Positions 46,447 through 54,305 of a DNA stretch of 64,000 nt are shown here, one piece after another (position 1 is the first letter of the stretch; the number at the start of each line of letters is the position of its first letter). The stretch comes from Meishania litoralis (lineage in GTDB: Bacteria; Bacteroidota; Bacteroidia; Flavobacteriales; Flavobacteriaceae): NCBI RefSeq assembly GCF_042611095.1, contig NZ_JBHFPV010000001.1, positions 1,116,001-1,180,000 on the forward strand, written 5' to 3'. The translations under genes and the position numbers were made by a program. Below the pieces are notes generated by a model. That model made no database searches, was not told the origin of the DNA, and saw only the letters and a program-made list of their open reading frames with translations.

Positions 46447-47799
46447 TTAAGATAAATTGAAGTCCGTTCCGGTAATCTTAGAATGTAAATGTACAGCGCT
46501 ACTATCTGATAGGCTGGCCACATAGCAACAGGCATTCAATACTATTCTGTATAATGAGGTCTCTTCCCCTGTATAAAATTCGGGCAGTATTTTCAATATC
46601 AACCCATCATACTTTGATGCTTGCCCGCTCATCTTGCCTACCAAAGCGTTCGTCAATACCTCCAAAATATCGAAAATGACCTTATAACCGGCAATCTCTT
46701 TATCGACAACTTCCCTTGAGTTATAGATATTACCAACACTTATGGCTAGAATATCCCTTATCTGGGCTTGATACTTGCTTTTGTCCAAAAGGGAAGTTTC
46801 AAATGTACCGTTAAGTATTTTACTTTCATTGGCAACAAACAAATCCACCGCATCACTGATAAGCGTGTTGATGGCAAGTGCCCTCAAATAACTCAACCTG
46901 TCTTCTTTATACCGTAAGGTATTATACTTTTTGGTATTTATTCGGTCTTTTACGAGGTTGATCAAGTACTCCAAGGCAAAATCCTCAGAAATCAGTCCGA
47001 GATTGATCCCGTCCTCAAAATCGATTATGGTATAGCAGATATCATCTGCCGCTTCGACCAAGTACGTCAACGGATGTCTTGAAAACGAAACATCGGCTCC
47101 TTCCCTTGTTGGTATCAAACCCAATTCGGCTGCCACCTCGACAAAAGCATGCTTTTCCGATTGAAAAAACCCGAACTTCTTATCGGCGATATGCCTACTC
47201 GGCTTTTTGGGCAACGATTCTTTGGGATACTTCATAAAAGCCCCTAGCGTGGCATAACTAAGCCGCAATCCGCCATCAACCCCTTCGCGTGATTCTGTCA
47301 ATAATCTAAACCCGTTCGCATTGCCTTCAAAATTGATAAGATCTTGATATTCTTTCTCCGACAACTCTGACCGATATTTTTTTCCGTTTCCCGTTTTGAA
47401 ATATTCCCCAATCGCCTGCTCCCCGCTATGACCGAAAGGTGGGTTCCCGATATCATGGGCCAACGAGGCCGCCGCCACTATAGCTCCGAAATCGTTAAAA
47501 TGATAACCATGTATTTCGGCTAGGTAAGGATGTTTTTTTAGAATCTGTTTTCCTGCTATCCTACCAAGGCTTCGACCGACAACAGAAACCTCAAGGCTAT
47601 GGGTCAAACGGGTATGCACAAAGTCGGTCTTTGAAAGCGGTATTACTTGGGTCTTGTCCTGTAAGCTGCGAAAAGCCGATGAAAAGATGATGCGATCATA
47701 ATCGACCTCAAAACCCAAACGCGTCTCATCTTGCTCTTTTCGCAGTCGTTTATGGGTATCGCCATGGCGTTTTAGCGACAATAATCTTTCCCAATCCAT
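46447..47799 (-). CDS. dgt: Deoxyguanosinetriphosphate triphosphohydrolase
   Basis: Cytosolic HD-domain dNTPase of 450 residues that hydrolyses dGTP to deoxyguanosine and triphosphate, affecting dNTP pools. The HD motif elements are present: HTRLTHSLEVSVVGRSLG and AAASLAHDIGNPPFGHSGEQ, with LVEAADDICYTIIDFEDG completing the metal site. The N-terminus DWERLLSLKRHGD is typical. It is divergent from the phosphate-type TonB receptor, 192 bp apart. Confidence 0.93.
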   Translation of the reverse strand: MDWERLLSLKRHGDTHKRLRKEQDETRLGFEVDYDRIIFSSAFRSLQDKTQVIPLSKTDFVHTRLTHSLEVSVVGRSLGRIAGKQILKKHPYLAEIHGYHFNDFGAIVAAASLAHDIGNPPFGHSGEQAIGEYFKTGNGKKYRSELSEKEYQDLINFEGNANGFRLLTESREGVDGGLRLSYATLGAFMKYPKESLPKKPSRHIADKKFGFFQSEKHAFVEVAAELGLIPTREGADVSFSRHPLTYLVEAADDICYTIIDFEDGINLGLISEDFALEYLINLVKDRINTKKYNTLRYKEDRLSYLRALAINTLISDAVDLFVANESKILNGTFETSLLDKSKYQAQIRDILAISVGNIYNSREVVDKEIAGYKVIFDILEVLTNALVGKMSGQASKYDGLILKILPEFYTGEETSLYRIVLNACCYVASLSDSSAVHLHSKITGTDFNLS

Positions 47800-47880
47800 A
47801 ATTCTTGTTTACGCCGCAAGATAGTCCTTTTTCAAATTGTCGTTCTGCGGTAATTCGGGAGTTAACATTTGATTAAGCCC

Positions 47881-47958
47881 ATAACATTTAAGTAACAATA
47901 TCACAATATCGATTTAATAAACACCTAACACACGCTTTACAACGCCTTGGTTTCTTTG
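47881..47958 (+). promoter_or_regulatory. Pho-box-like array, six 11-bp units, with -7 element of the TonB receptor
   Basis: Six 7-mers begin at 47881, 47892, 47903, 47914, 47925 and 47936, exactly 11 bp apart: ATAACAT, GTAACAA, ACAATAT, TTAATAA, CTAACAC, TTTACAA. The last unit's TAC core lies 17 bp before the TTTG of the -7 element TTTCTTTG (47951-47958); the TonB receptor ATG is at 47992. The 7+4 geometry equals that of the E. coli Pho box (CTGTCAT, 11-bp period). The repeats are seen; control by a PhoB-type regulator is inferred. Confidence 0.72.
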
Positions 47959-47991
47959 CTGCGGTATTTAAAAACATAGTAAAACAAACTA

Positions 47992-50796
47992 ATGAAACGA
48001 TTTTTTTTGAGTCTGCTCATTTTAGCAGCAATGCATTCAAATGCACAGGATAACGGCAGCATTGCCGGAAAAATTACCGACAAAGAAGTGAATAACGAAC
48101 CTCTACCTTTTGCCAATATCTTGATCAAGGGAACGACCAAAGGAACCACCTCTGATTTTGACGGGTTATATGAAATAGCCGATTTAGAAGCAGGTACCTA
48201 TACAGTGGTCTACAGTTTTGTGGGATACGAAACCGTTGAACTGCCGAATATAGCCGTTGTAGCAGGCAAGGTGACCACCGTCGACCTGGGCATGGCCGCC
48301 AATGAAGGTGTATCGCTAGACGAAGTCGTCGTAACTACCGTGGCACGCAAAGATTCTGAAGTAGCCTTATTGCTCGATCAGAAAAAAGCGGTCGAAATAA
48401 AAGAAAGTATCGGTGCCCAACAATTGGGCAAGATCGGAGTGTCAGATGTTGCCACCGCAACCACTAAAATTTCCGGAGTATCCAGTAGTGAAGCATCAGG
48501 CGATGTTTTTGTTCGTGGGCTCGGAGACAGGTATTTGATTACTACATTAAATGGTCTTCCCGTGCCTTCCGATGATGTGGAGAAAAAGAATATAGATCTG
48601 GGGCTTTTTCCTACTAGGGTCATTCAGAATGTAAGCGTGAGCAAGACCTATTCGACACAAACATCGGCAGATCAATCATCGGGCAACATCAATATTAGTT
48701 CTCGAGAACTTTCCGGCTCAAGTGAGTTGAGCTTCGGCCTGCAAACGGGTATCAATTCGAACGTTGCCAAGAGTGGTGTTTATGATGACTTTAAAGTATC
48801 ACGGAATTCTGCGAATACCGATTTTGGCTTCTATGCCCAGAACCGTACAACCCAAGAACTTATTACGCAGCAAGGTTGGAACACCGTACAAAAGGAAAAT
48901 CCAATCGATTACAGCTTCAATTTTGTGGCCGGAAAAAAAATCAAGGAAAGGTTCGCCGCCCTTTTAACGGCATCGCACAATACCTCGCATACCTATGGTC
49001 AAGGTCTTTTTAGGCAATTCCGCTCTAACTTTATCGATGATACCATTACCGATGCGACCAATTTTAACAGAAGGGCTGTTACCTCTGCATTGCTCGATTT
49101 TAGCTTCTTTGCCAACGACAAAAACAAACTAAAATCATCTACCTTCTTTATCAATACTACCAACGACGAGGTTTATGAAGGAGGGCGCAATGGCGAAGGA
49201 ACCATTTTTGAGGAGACTGATGTCAACGAGGCCTTTCAGTTTGTTAGAGATCAAAATATCAAGCAGACACGTTTGTTGGTGACCCAACTTTTAGGCACAC
49301 ATAAGCTTGGCGAAAAAAACAGCCTAGAATGGGCGGGTGGCTACAACAGCGTAAATGCCGACGAACCGAACCGAATACGAAACGAAGTCAATATCATGAA
49401 TGATGACGGCCGTATTCAATTGGGAAGAACCGGTGGATTTCAACAACGAAAATCGAAACAAGAAATAGCCGATAAAGAATTTAGCGGTTATCTAAAAGAT
49501 GTTTTACAGCTTATCGATGAAGAAGAAAAATCATTTAAGGTAGAACTTGGAATCAATTACCGAAACAAAGAGAGAGATTTTTTCTCTCAGTTCATCGGTG
49601 TCGAAGAGCGCGCTACTGACGTCATCAATCCGCCTTCGATCGATAATTTGGGCAGTATCTTTCAACAAGGCAATTTCGATAATGGATTGCTTGAGTTCAA
49701 CATTTTACAACCCGACCTTTATAATGGCAAATTGATTTCCCAAGCGGCGTTTGCAGATTTCAATGTAGGATTGGGCAAATGGAATTTCAACGCCGGCTTA
49801 CGTTACCAAAAAGATGAGATCAAAGTCAGTTTCGATGTAGGCAACTTTTCTGGAAGGATCGGCGAATCGGTCAAGGAATATAACAACCTTTATCCAAGTC
49901 TTAACGTCAAGTACGACATTAACGATAAAAATGGCCTAAGATTGGCCGTTAGCCGTACGATTACCTTACCCGAGTTCAAGGAAATATCACCATTTGAATA
50001 CGTCTCGCAGACAGGACAGGTGACTCGAGGTAATCCTGACCTAGAAGCGTCACGAGATTTAAACTATGACCTGAAATGGGAATATTTTCCATCCAATGGA
50101 CAATTGATATCGTTAGCGGCATTCTATAAAGACATTTCAGACCCTATCAACAAGGTCCAAGATAGAGGTTCGGCAGGTGTGTTTTCTTTTTTCAACTCAG
50201 GCGAAAAAGCGGAAATCTATGGATTCGAAGCGGAAACAAAAATCGACCTTGTTTCGCCGATAACCAATGAGGAAGATGGAAGCATGTCGGGTTACGGCCT
50301 TAATCTAGTCTTTAACGCTACCAGAATGTGGCATACGCAAGACTTGAAGGAGGTACGTGACGAAAATGGAAATTTCATAAGAACCTTTAGATATAATGGG
50401 CTTACGGAAACAGGACTTCAAGGAGCTTCCGATTGGATCGTCAATACAAGTTTGAACTTCAACACCGCTGGAGAAAATTCGTTTAACGCATCGTTAACCG
50501 CAAACTATGCCTCGGATAAAATCTTTGCACTAGGTGCTCCAGAAATACAAAGTCAGAGCGAGACTTTTTACAATGATGCCATTGTTGAAAAAGGGTTTGT
50601 TGTACTCGATGCTGTAATCAGTAAAGAGTTTGGCGAACACTGGAGAGTTCGTCTGATCGGCAGAAACCTACTTAATCCTGAAATCAAAAGAACCCAATTG
50701 GTCAAACCGAGCACGACCAATCTTGAAACCGAAGAAATTGTACGCTCCTATACAGCTGGATCACAGCTTAGATTAGGTATCAATTATACATTTTAG
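47992..50796 (+). CDS. TonB-dependent receptor, probably phosphate-starvation induced
   Basis: Outer-membrane receptor of 934 residues: signal peptide ending HSNAQ, carboxypeptidase-like domain (about 22-108; GTTKGTTSDFDGLYEIADLE), TonB-box-like region, plug (about 125-240; SGDVFVRGLGDRYLITTLNG) and a barrel ending LRLGINYTF. The plug motif GVSSSEASGDVFVRG is that of the large family of Bacteroidota receptors paired with a lipoprotein other than SusD. The beta-helix lipoprotein follows 41 bp later. The upstream six-unit Pho-box-like array and the downstream phosphate genes suggest uptake of phosphate esters or a phosphate-containing polymer. Substrate is inferred. Confidence 0.87.
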   Translation: MKRFFLSLLILAAMHSNAQDNGSIAGKITDKEVNNEPLPFANILIKGTTKGTTSDFDGLYEIADLEAGTYTVVYSFVGYETVELPNIAVVAGKVTTVDLGMAANEGVSLDEVVVTTVARKDSEVALLLDQKKAVEIKESIGAQQLGKIGVSDVATATTKISGVSSSEASGDVFVRGLGDRYLITTLNGLPVPSDDVEKKNIDLGLFPTRVIQNVSVSKTYSTQTSADQSSGNINISSRELSGSSELSFGLQTGINSNVAKSGVYDDFKVSRNSANTDFGFYAQNRTTQELITQQGWNTVQKENPIDYSFNFVAGKKIKERFAALLTASHNTSHTYGQGLFRQFRSNFIDDTITDATNFNRRAVTSALLDFSFFANDKNKLKSSTFFINTTNDEVYEGGRNGEGTIFEETDVNEAFQFVRDQNIKQTRLLVTQLLGTHKLGEKNSLEWAGGYNSVNADEPNRIRNEVNIMNDDGRIQLGRTGGFQQRKSKQEIADKEFSGYLKDVLQLIDEEEKSFKVELGINYRNKERDFFSQFIGVEERATDVINPPSIDNLGSIFQQGNFDNGLLEFNILQPDLYNGKLISQAAFADFNVGLGKWNFNAGLRYQKDEIKVSFDVGNFSGRIGESVKEYNNLYPSLNVKYDINDKNGLRLAVSRTITLPEFKEISPFEYVSQTGQVTRGNPDLEASRDLNYDLKWEYFPSNGQLISLAAFYKDISDPINKVQDRGSAGVFSFFNSGEKAEIYGFEAETKIDLVSPITNEEDGSMSGYGLNLVFNATRMWHTQDLKEVRDENGNFIRTFRYNGLTETGLQGASDWIVNTSLNFNTAGENSFNASLTANYASDKIFALGAPEIQSQSETFYNDAIVEKGFVVLDAVISKEFGEHWRVRLIGRNLLNPEIKRTQLVKPSTTNLETEEIVRSYTAGSQLRLGINYTF

Positions 50797-50837
50797 AGAA
50801 CCCACAACTAATGAATTAACATTTAAAACTGAAAATT

Positions 50838-52883
50838 ATGAAACTGAAAACGATTAGATTTTTTTCATTGTTCGCTGCCGTGCTTGCATTTACCCTTGTA
50901 AGTTGTAGTGACGACGACAACTCGCCCGACCCTGGGCCGATTCTTCCAGATGCTACCTGCGACGACGGAGTTAAGAATGGTGATGAGACGGGTGTAGATT
51001 GTGGCGGTAGCTGCAGTAACTCGTGCGATACCCCGACCGAGGGCACCGAACTAAGTGGCAGCCAAACTGATGATTTGACCTTAGACCCGACCAAGACCTA
51101 TACTTTGACAGGTACTTATAGTATTGAATCTGGTGCTACCTTGACAATTCCTGCGGGAACAATGATTGTTGCCGATTCAGGTACCGATATATATATCGTG
51201 GTGAAAAAAGGTGGAAAAATCGATGTGCAAGGTACTTCAGCCGCACCTGTAGTAATGACCTCGGCCAATGAGACTCCTGGGGATTGGGGCGGTTTGGTCA
51301 TAGCCGGTAACGCGACGACCACCGAGGGTGTCAATGCCGTTGCCGAAGTGGGCGGAATCGTTTATGGCGGTAGCGACGATACCGATAACTCAGGTTCGAT
51401 CAGTTATTTGATCATCAACTACGCCGGGGCGCAGATTAATTCTGAATCTCAGTATAATGGTTTGACACTATACGCCGTTGGTTCAGGAACCACAATCGAT
51501 AATGTCGCCATTTTGAACGGAACTGACGATGGTGTCGAATTTTTTGGCGGTACCGTAAGTGCCAGTAACTTCTATTTGGAAAACAATGAGGATGATGCCG
51601 TTGATTGGACGGAAGGATGGAACGGAACCTTGACCAATACCTATGTTTTGCATACCAATGCCGGATTTTCAACTGCTATAGAGGCCGATGGGGCAAATAA
51701 TAATCCGACCATAGTGAACTTCACGGCTGTCTCTACGCAGGGTGGAACTGCACTACAGTTCAAAAAAGAATCAGGTGCAACTATAACGGGTCTTTCACTG
51801 ACCGGATATGAAATTTCGGTCGATATGAAGGATAATGGCCCATTGACAAATGTACAAATCGATGGTTCTGACGCTGATCCCGCCCTGACCTACCTAGCAG
51901 ATGCCTCTGTCGATGCTTCCGCTTTTGCTTGGGTCGATACCGACAATCAAGTAACCATCATGTCATTGGAAGGCACACTGACCGAAGATATGACGTTGAA
52001 CGCTAATACTATTTACAATCTGAACGGAAGTCTTAGCGTCGAAAGCGGTGCTAAGTTGACCATTCCGGCTGGTACGGTCATTATCGCCGATGCCGATAGC
52101 GGTACAGAGACCGACACCTATATCGTAATCAAGAAAGGGGCTCAAATAGATGTACAAGGTACGGCCGCCGACCCAGTGGTCATGACCTCTACGAATCAAA
52201 GTCCCGGTGATTGGGGCGGACTTGTAATCCTTGGTGATGCAACGACCACCGAAGGGGTAGACGCGATTGCGGAAGTTGGTGGCTTTACCTATGGTGGAAC
52301 CAACGACGAAGATAACTCAGGTAACATCAGTTACTTGATAATCAACTATGCCGGGGCACAAATCAACTCAGAATCACAGTATAACGGACTTACCTTATAT
52401 GCTGTTGGGTCAGGAACGACCGTTGAAAACGTGGCAATTTTGAACGGTACCGATGATGGTGTCGAGTTTTTTGGAGGTACGGTAAGTGCATCAAATTTCT
52501 ATCTGGAGGACAATGAAGATGATGCCGTCGACTGGACAGAAGGATGGACAGGCACTTTGACCAACACTTATGTGCTGCACGAAAATGCCGGTTTCTCAAC
52601 TGCTATCGAGGCCGATGGTGTCGATGCTGCAGTAGGTGTCCCCACAATTGTCAATTTCACCGCAGTATCTACAGCCGATGGTACCGCACTTCAGTTTAAG
52701 AAAACAACGGGGGCCACAATGACCAATGTATCGCTTTCAGGATATACAACCAATGTCGATATGAAAGACGGTGGACCGGTGGGCAACATAACTGTTGATG
52801 GCACGGCATTGACAAGTGTCGATGATGATGTATTTAACGGCACTGTAGTCGATATTACTATGTTTGATTGGGCCAACGACTAA
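50838..52883 (+). CDS. Surface lipoprotein with duplicated beta-helix modules, partner of the TonB receptor
   Basis: 681 residues. The lipobox (AFTLVSC, Cys23) is followed by an Asp-rich linker and a Cys-rich stretch (CDDGVKNGDETGVDCGGSC) of a type seen in secreted proteins. The rest is two homologous modules of about 300 residues (about 75-375 and 377-675) with blocks nearly identical between them: LTIPAGT, GDWGGLV, YLIINYAGAQINSESQYNGL, LNGTDDGVEFFGGTVSASNF and DDAVDWTEGW. The spacing of Gly/Asn and hydrophobic residues suggests a right-handed parallel beta helix. Co-transcribed with the receptor. It probably captures substrate at the cell surface, in the manner of SusD but with an unrelated fold; this is inference. 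Confidence 0.75.
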   Translation: MKLKTIRFFSLFAAVLAFTLVSCSDDDNSPDPGPILPDATCDDGVKNGDETGVDCGGSCSNSCDTPTEGTELSGSQTDDLTLDPTKTYTLTGTYSIESGATLTIPAGTMIVADSGTDIYIVVKKGGKIDVQGTSAAPVVMTSANETPGDWGGLVIAGNATTTEGVNAVAEVGGIVYGGSDDTDNSGSISYLIINYAGAQINSESQYNGLTLYAVGSGTTIDNVAILNGTDDGVEFFGGTVSASNFYLENNEDDAVDWTEGWNGTLTNTYVLHTNAGFSTAIEADGANNNPTIVNFTAVSTQGGTALQFKKESGATITGLSLTGYEISVDMKDNGPLTNVQIDGSDADPALTYLADASVDASAFAWVDTDNQVTIMSLEGTLTEDMTLNANTIYNLNGSLSVESGAKLTIPAGTVIIADADSGTETDTYIVIKKGAQIDVQGTAADPVVMTSTNQSPGDWGGLVILGDATTTEGVDAIAEVGGFTYGGTNDEDNSGNISYLIINYAGAQINSESQYNGLTLYAVGSGTTVENVAILNGTDDGVEFFGGTVSASNFYLEDNEDDAVDWTEGWTGTLTNTYVLHENAGFSTAIEADGVDAAVGVPTIVNFTAVSTADGTALQFKKTTGATMTNVSLSGYTTNVDMKDGGPVGNITVDGTALTSVDDDVFNGTVVDITMFDWAND

Positions 52884-52908
52884 GGGTCGGGTTTGATTAA
52901 ATACCACT

Positions 52909-52940
52909 GAAAGCCCCGCCTTCGGCGGGGCTTTCTTTGA
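52909..52940 (+). terminator. Rho-independent terminator of the receptor/lipoprotein operon
   Basis: A perfect 12-bp stem GAAAGCCCCGCC (52909-52920) / GGCGGGGCTTTC (52924-52935) with a 3-nt loop, then TTTG. It ends the two-gene operon and separates it from the next promoter. Confidence 0.9.
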
Positions 52941-53000
52941 CATATTGGGGCGGGCCGCAAGTGATTTTCCTGATAAATTTCATTGAAAAGTAATGGCGTT

Positions 53001-53067
53001 ATAACCCAAACCTTACCTACAAATAATCTATGCTTAACCTAAACTTTACTTTGCTGGGTTTTCTTTG
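53001..53067 (+). promoter_or_regulatory. Pho-box-like array, five 11-bp units, with -7 element
   Basis: Units start at 53001, 53012, 53023, 53034 and 53045: ATAACCC, CTTACCT, ATAATCT, TTAACCT, TTTACTT, all in exact 11-bp register. The last core TAC (53047) is 17 bp before the TTTG of TTTCTTTG (53060-53067), the same -7 element and spacing as the TonB receptor promoter. The start codon follows at 53090. Confidence 0.75.
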
Positions 53068-53089
53068 TATTCGTAATCTTAGATTCGAT

Positions 53090-53491
53090 ATGAAAAAACT
53101 AGGTCTAATTTTTATTTTAATGATCTCTATAAGTCTGTCGGCCCAAGAAAAAGGTAGCGTACAGGGTAAGATTATCGATTTGGAGGGTAATAACGAGCCT
53201 TTGCTTATGGCCGAAGTTCAAATCAAGGATACCGAATTCAAGACCATGACCAACTTTAACGGCAATTTTAAGATCGAGGGAATCGAACCTGGTTCATACA
53301 CTATGACAGTACGTTTCTTAGGTTACGAAAGTATAGAGCTTCCGGTTGAGGTTACGGCAAATGAAACGGTACGGATCGAAAGTGGCCTCAAAGCACAAAC
53401 ATTGGATCTAAGCGATATCTCCGCTTTGATTTTTGCCGATGCGGAGACCGCCTCGTCAGTCGCCAGCATTGAAAAAGAACAAAAAAAGTAG
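53090..53491 (+). CDS. Secreted stand-alone carboxypeptidase-regulatory-like domain protein
   Basis: 133 residues from the ATG at 53090. A longer open frame from 53030 is rejected because it runs through the promoter array and -7 element. A signal peptide (LIFILMISISLSAQ) precedes a single beta-sandwich of the type found at the N-terminus of TonB receptors (GSVQGKIIDLEGNNEP, MTNFNGNFKIEGIEPGSYTM, VRFLGYESIELPVEV), closely resembling that of the receptor at 47992. There is no plug or barrel; the C-terminus ends after a short tail. It may interact with TonB-receptor complexes. Function unknown; Pho-type control inferred. Confidence 0.72.
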   Translation: MKKLGLIFILMISISLSAQEKGSVQGKIIDLEGNNEPLLMAEVQIKDTEFKTMTNFNGNFKIEGIEPGSYTMTVRFLGYESIELPVEVTANETVRIESGLKAQTLDLSDISALIFADAETASSVASIEKEQKK

Positions 53492-53504
53492 CACATTTAA
53501 CCAT

Positions 53505-53540
53505 AAAAAAGCCTCCATGTATTTTCATGGAGGCTTTTTT
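53505..53540. terminator. Bidirectional Rho-independent terminator
   Basis: AAAAAAGCCTCCATG (53505-53519) pairs with CATGGAGGCTTTTTT (53526-53540) over a 6-nt loop; the A and T runs serve both the plus-strand domain protein gene and the convergent MORN-repeat gene. Confidence 0.92.
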
Positions 53541-53567
53541 ATTTAAGTCCGTTATTTTTAAAGAATG

Positions 53568-53927
53568 TCAATCTTTGGTTACCACCCTCGATTTGCTTTC
53601 TTTATCGATAACACTCGCGATTATGTTATTATCGAATACAACTTCTTTCATCTTGCCATCTTCCCAAAACAGCCACTTTCCTGTTTTAACGCCCTTTTCA
53701 TAAGAACCTTCCGAGGTCTTGTCGCCAGCATCATTATAGCTTACCCAATCTCCTTGAAGTTTCCCTGCCAGGTCAAAAGTGCCTTTTTGACTTACCTGTC
53801 CATTTTCATGAAAATAAGTAGCCTCGATTAGATTGGTCTCTTTGTTCAATTTGATTTCTTTCTTTTGTTGGGCAAAAGAGGCGGAGACCATAAATGAAAC
53901 AACAATTAATAAAACATATTTTTTCAT
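53568..53927 (-). CDS. Exported MORN/YwqK-like repeat protein
   Basis: 119 residues with a signal peptide (VVSFMVSASFAQ) and about three MORN-type repeats: ATYFHENGQVSQKGTFD, GDWVSYNDAGDKTSEGSYE, GKWLFWEDGKMKEVVFD. Such repeats occur in the so-called YwqK antitoxin-component family, but no toxin gene is adjacent and the antitoxin name should not be taken literally. Located within the phosphate region but without a Pho-box array that I can find. Confidence 0.8.
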   Translation of the reverse strand: MKKYVLLIVVSFMVSASFAQQKKEIKLNKETNLIEATYFHENGQVSQKGTFDLAGKLQGDWVSYNDAGDKTSEGSYEKGVKTGKWLFWEDGKMKEVVFDNNIIASVIDKESKSRVVTKD

Positions 53928-54193
53928 GACAAACGCGCTATTATAAGTTCATATATACCAAATAAAGGTAAAAAATAATTTACACTATATCAACACTTAC
54001 ATAACGTTAAATTTACATTCAAATTGTAACATCTTGAAAAACAATGAAAAACCGTTTTCTAAAAAAACTTAATGATTACTTAATATTAGAATTACCATAA
54101 GATTATGTTGGAAAGCGATTTTTGTCTGTCATTACTAAAATAAACGGATTTCTTTTTGGATATTAGTTTTTGTCGACTATTCTTAGAGATCCC

Positions 54194-54223
54194 GAAGCTA
54201 CCTTTCTCAAGGTAGCTTCTTTT
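54194..54223 (+). terminator. Orphan Rho-independent terminator
   Basis: GAAGCTACCTT (54194-54204) pairs perfectly with AAGGTAGCTTC (54209-54219) over a 4-nt loop and is followed by TTTT. No annotated gene lies upstream on the plus strand within 700 bp, since the preceding gene already has its own terminator at 53505. Confidence 0.8.
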
Positions 54224-54237
54224 GTTTATGACAAGAT

Positions 54238-54282
54238 ATAACATTTAGGAAACATTAACTTAACATTGAGGTGGGTTCTTTG
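54238..54282 (+). promoter_or_regulatory. Pho-box-like array, three 11-bp units, with -7 element of the porin gene
   Basis: ATAACAT (54238), GAAACAT (54249) and TTAACAT (54260) are consecutive at 11-bp spacing. The last AAC core (54262) is 17 bp before TTTG of the -7 element GTTCTTTG (54275-54282), the same distance as in the arrays upstream of 47992 and 53090. The porin ATG follows at 54306. Confidence 0.75.
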
Positions 54283-54305
54283 CAGCGACAAAAACTAATA
54301 CCTTA

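Larger units (their letters stand above)
53928..54305. other. 378-bp intergenic region: possible small RNA, orphan terminator and porin promoter
   Basis: No reading frame is supported. A two-unit Pho-box-like element (ATAACGT at 54001, TTTACAT shifted at 54013, cores 11 bp apart) is followed about 180 bp later by a strong orphan terminator, so a plus-strand small RNA could lie at about 54040-54223. No -7 element at the fixed distance was found, which weakens this. The porin promoter occupies 54238-54282. Confidence 0.35.

Noticed and set aside
50797..50837. TTAACAT upstream of the beta-helix lipoprotein
   Set aside because: Single unit without a second copy at 11 bp; the gap is only 41 bp and the gene is in an operon with the receptor.
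53030..53089. Upstream extension of the lone carboxypeptidase-like domain gene
   Set aside because: The extension runs through the -7 element and the last Pho-like units, and the signal peptide begins at 53090.
53568..53927. Toxin-antitoxin system based on the YwqK-like name
   Set aside because: The protein has a signal peptide and MORN repeats, and no toxin gene is adjacent.
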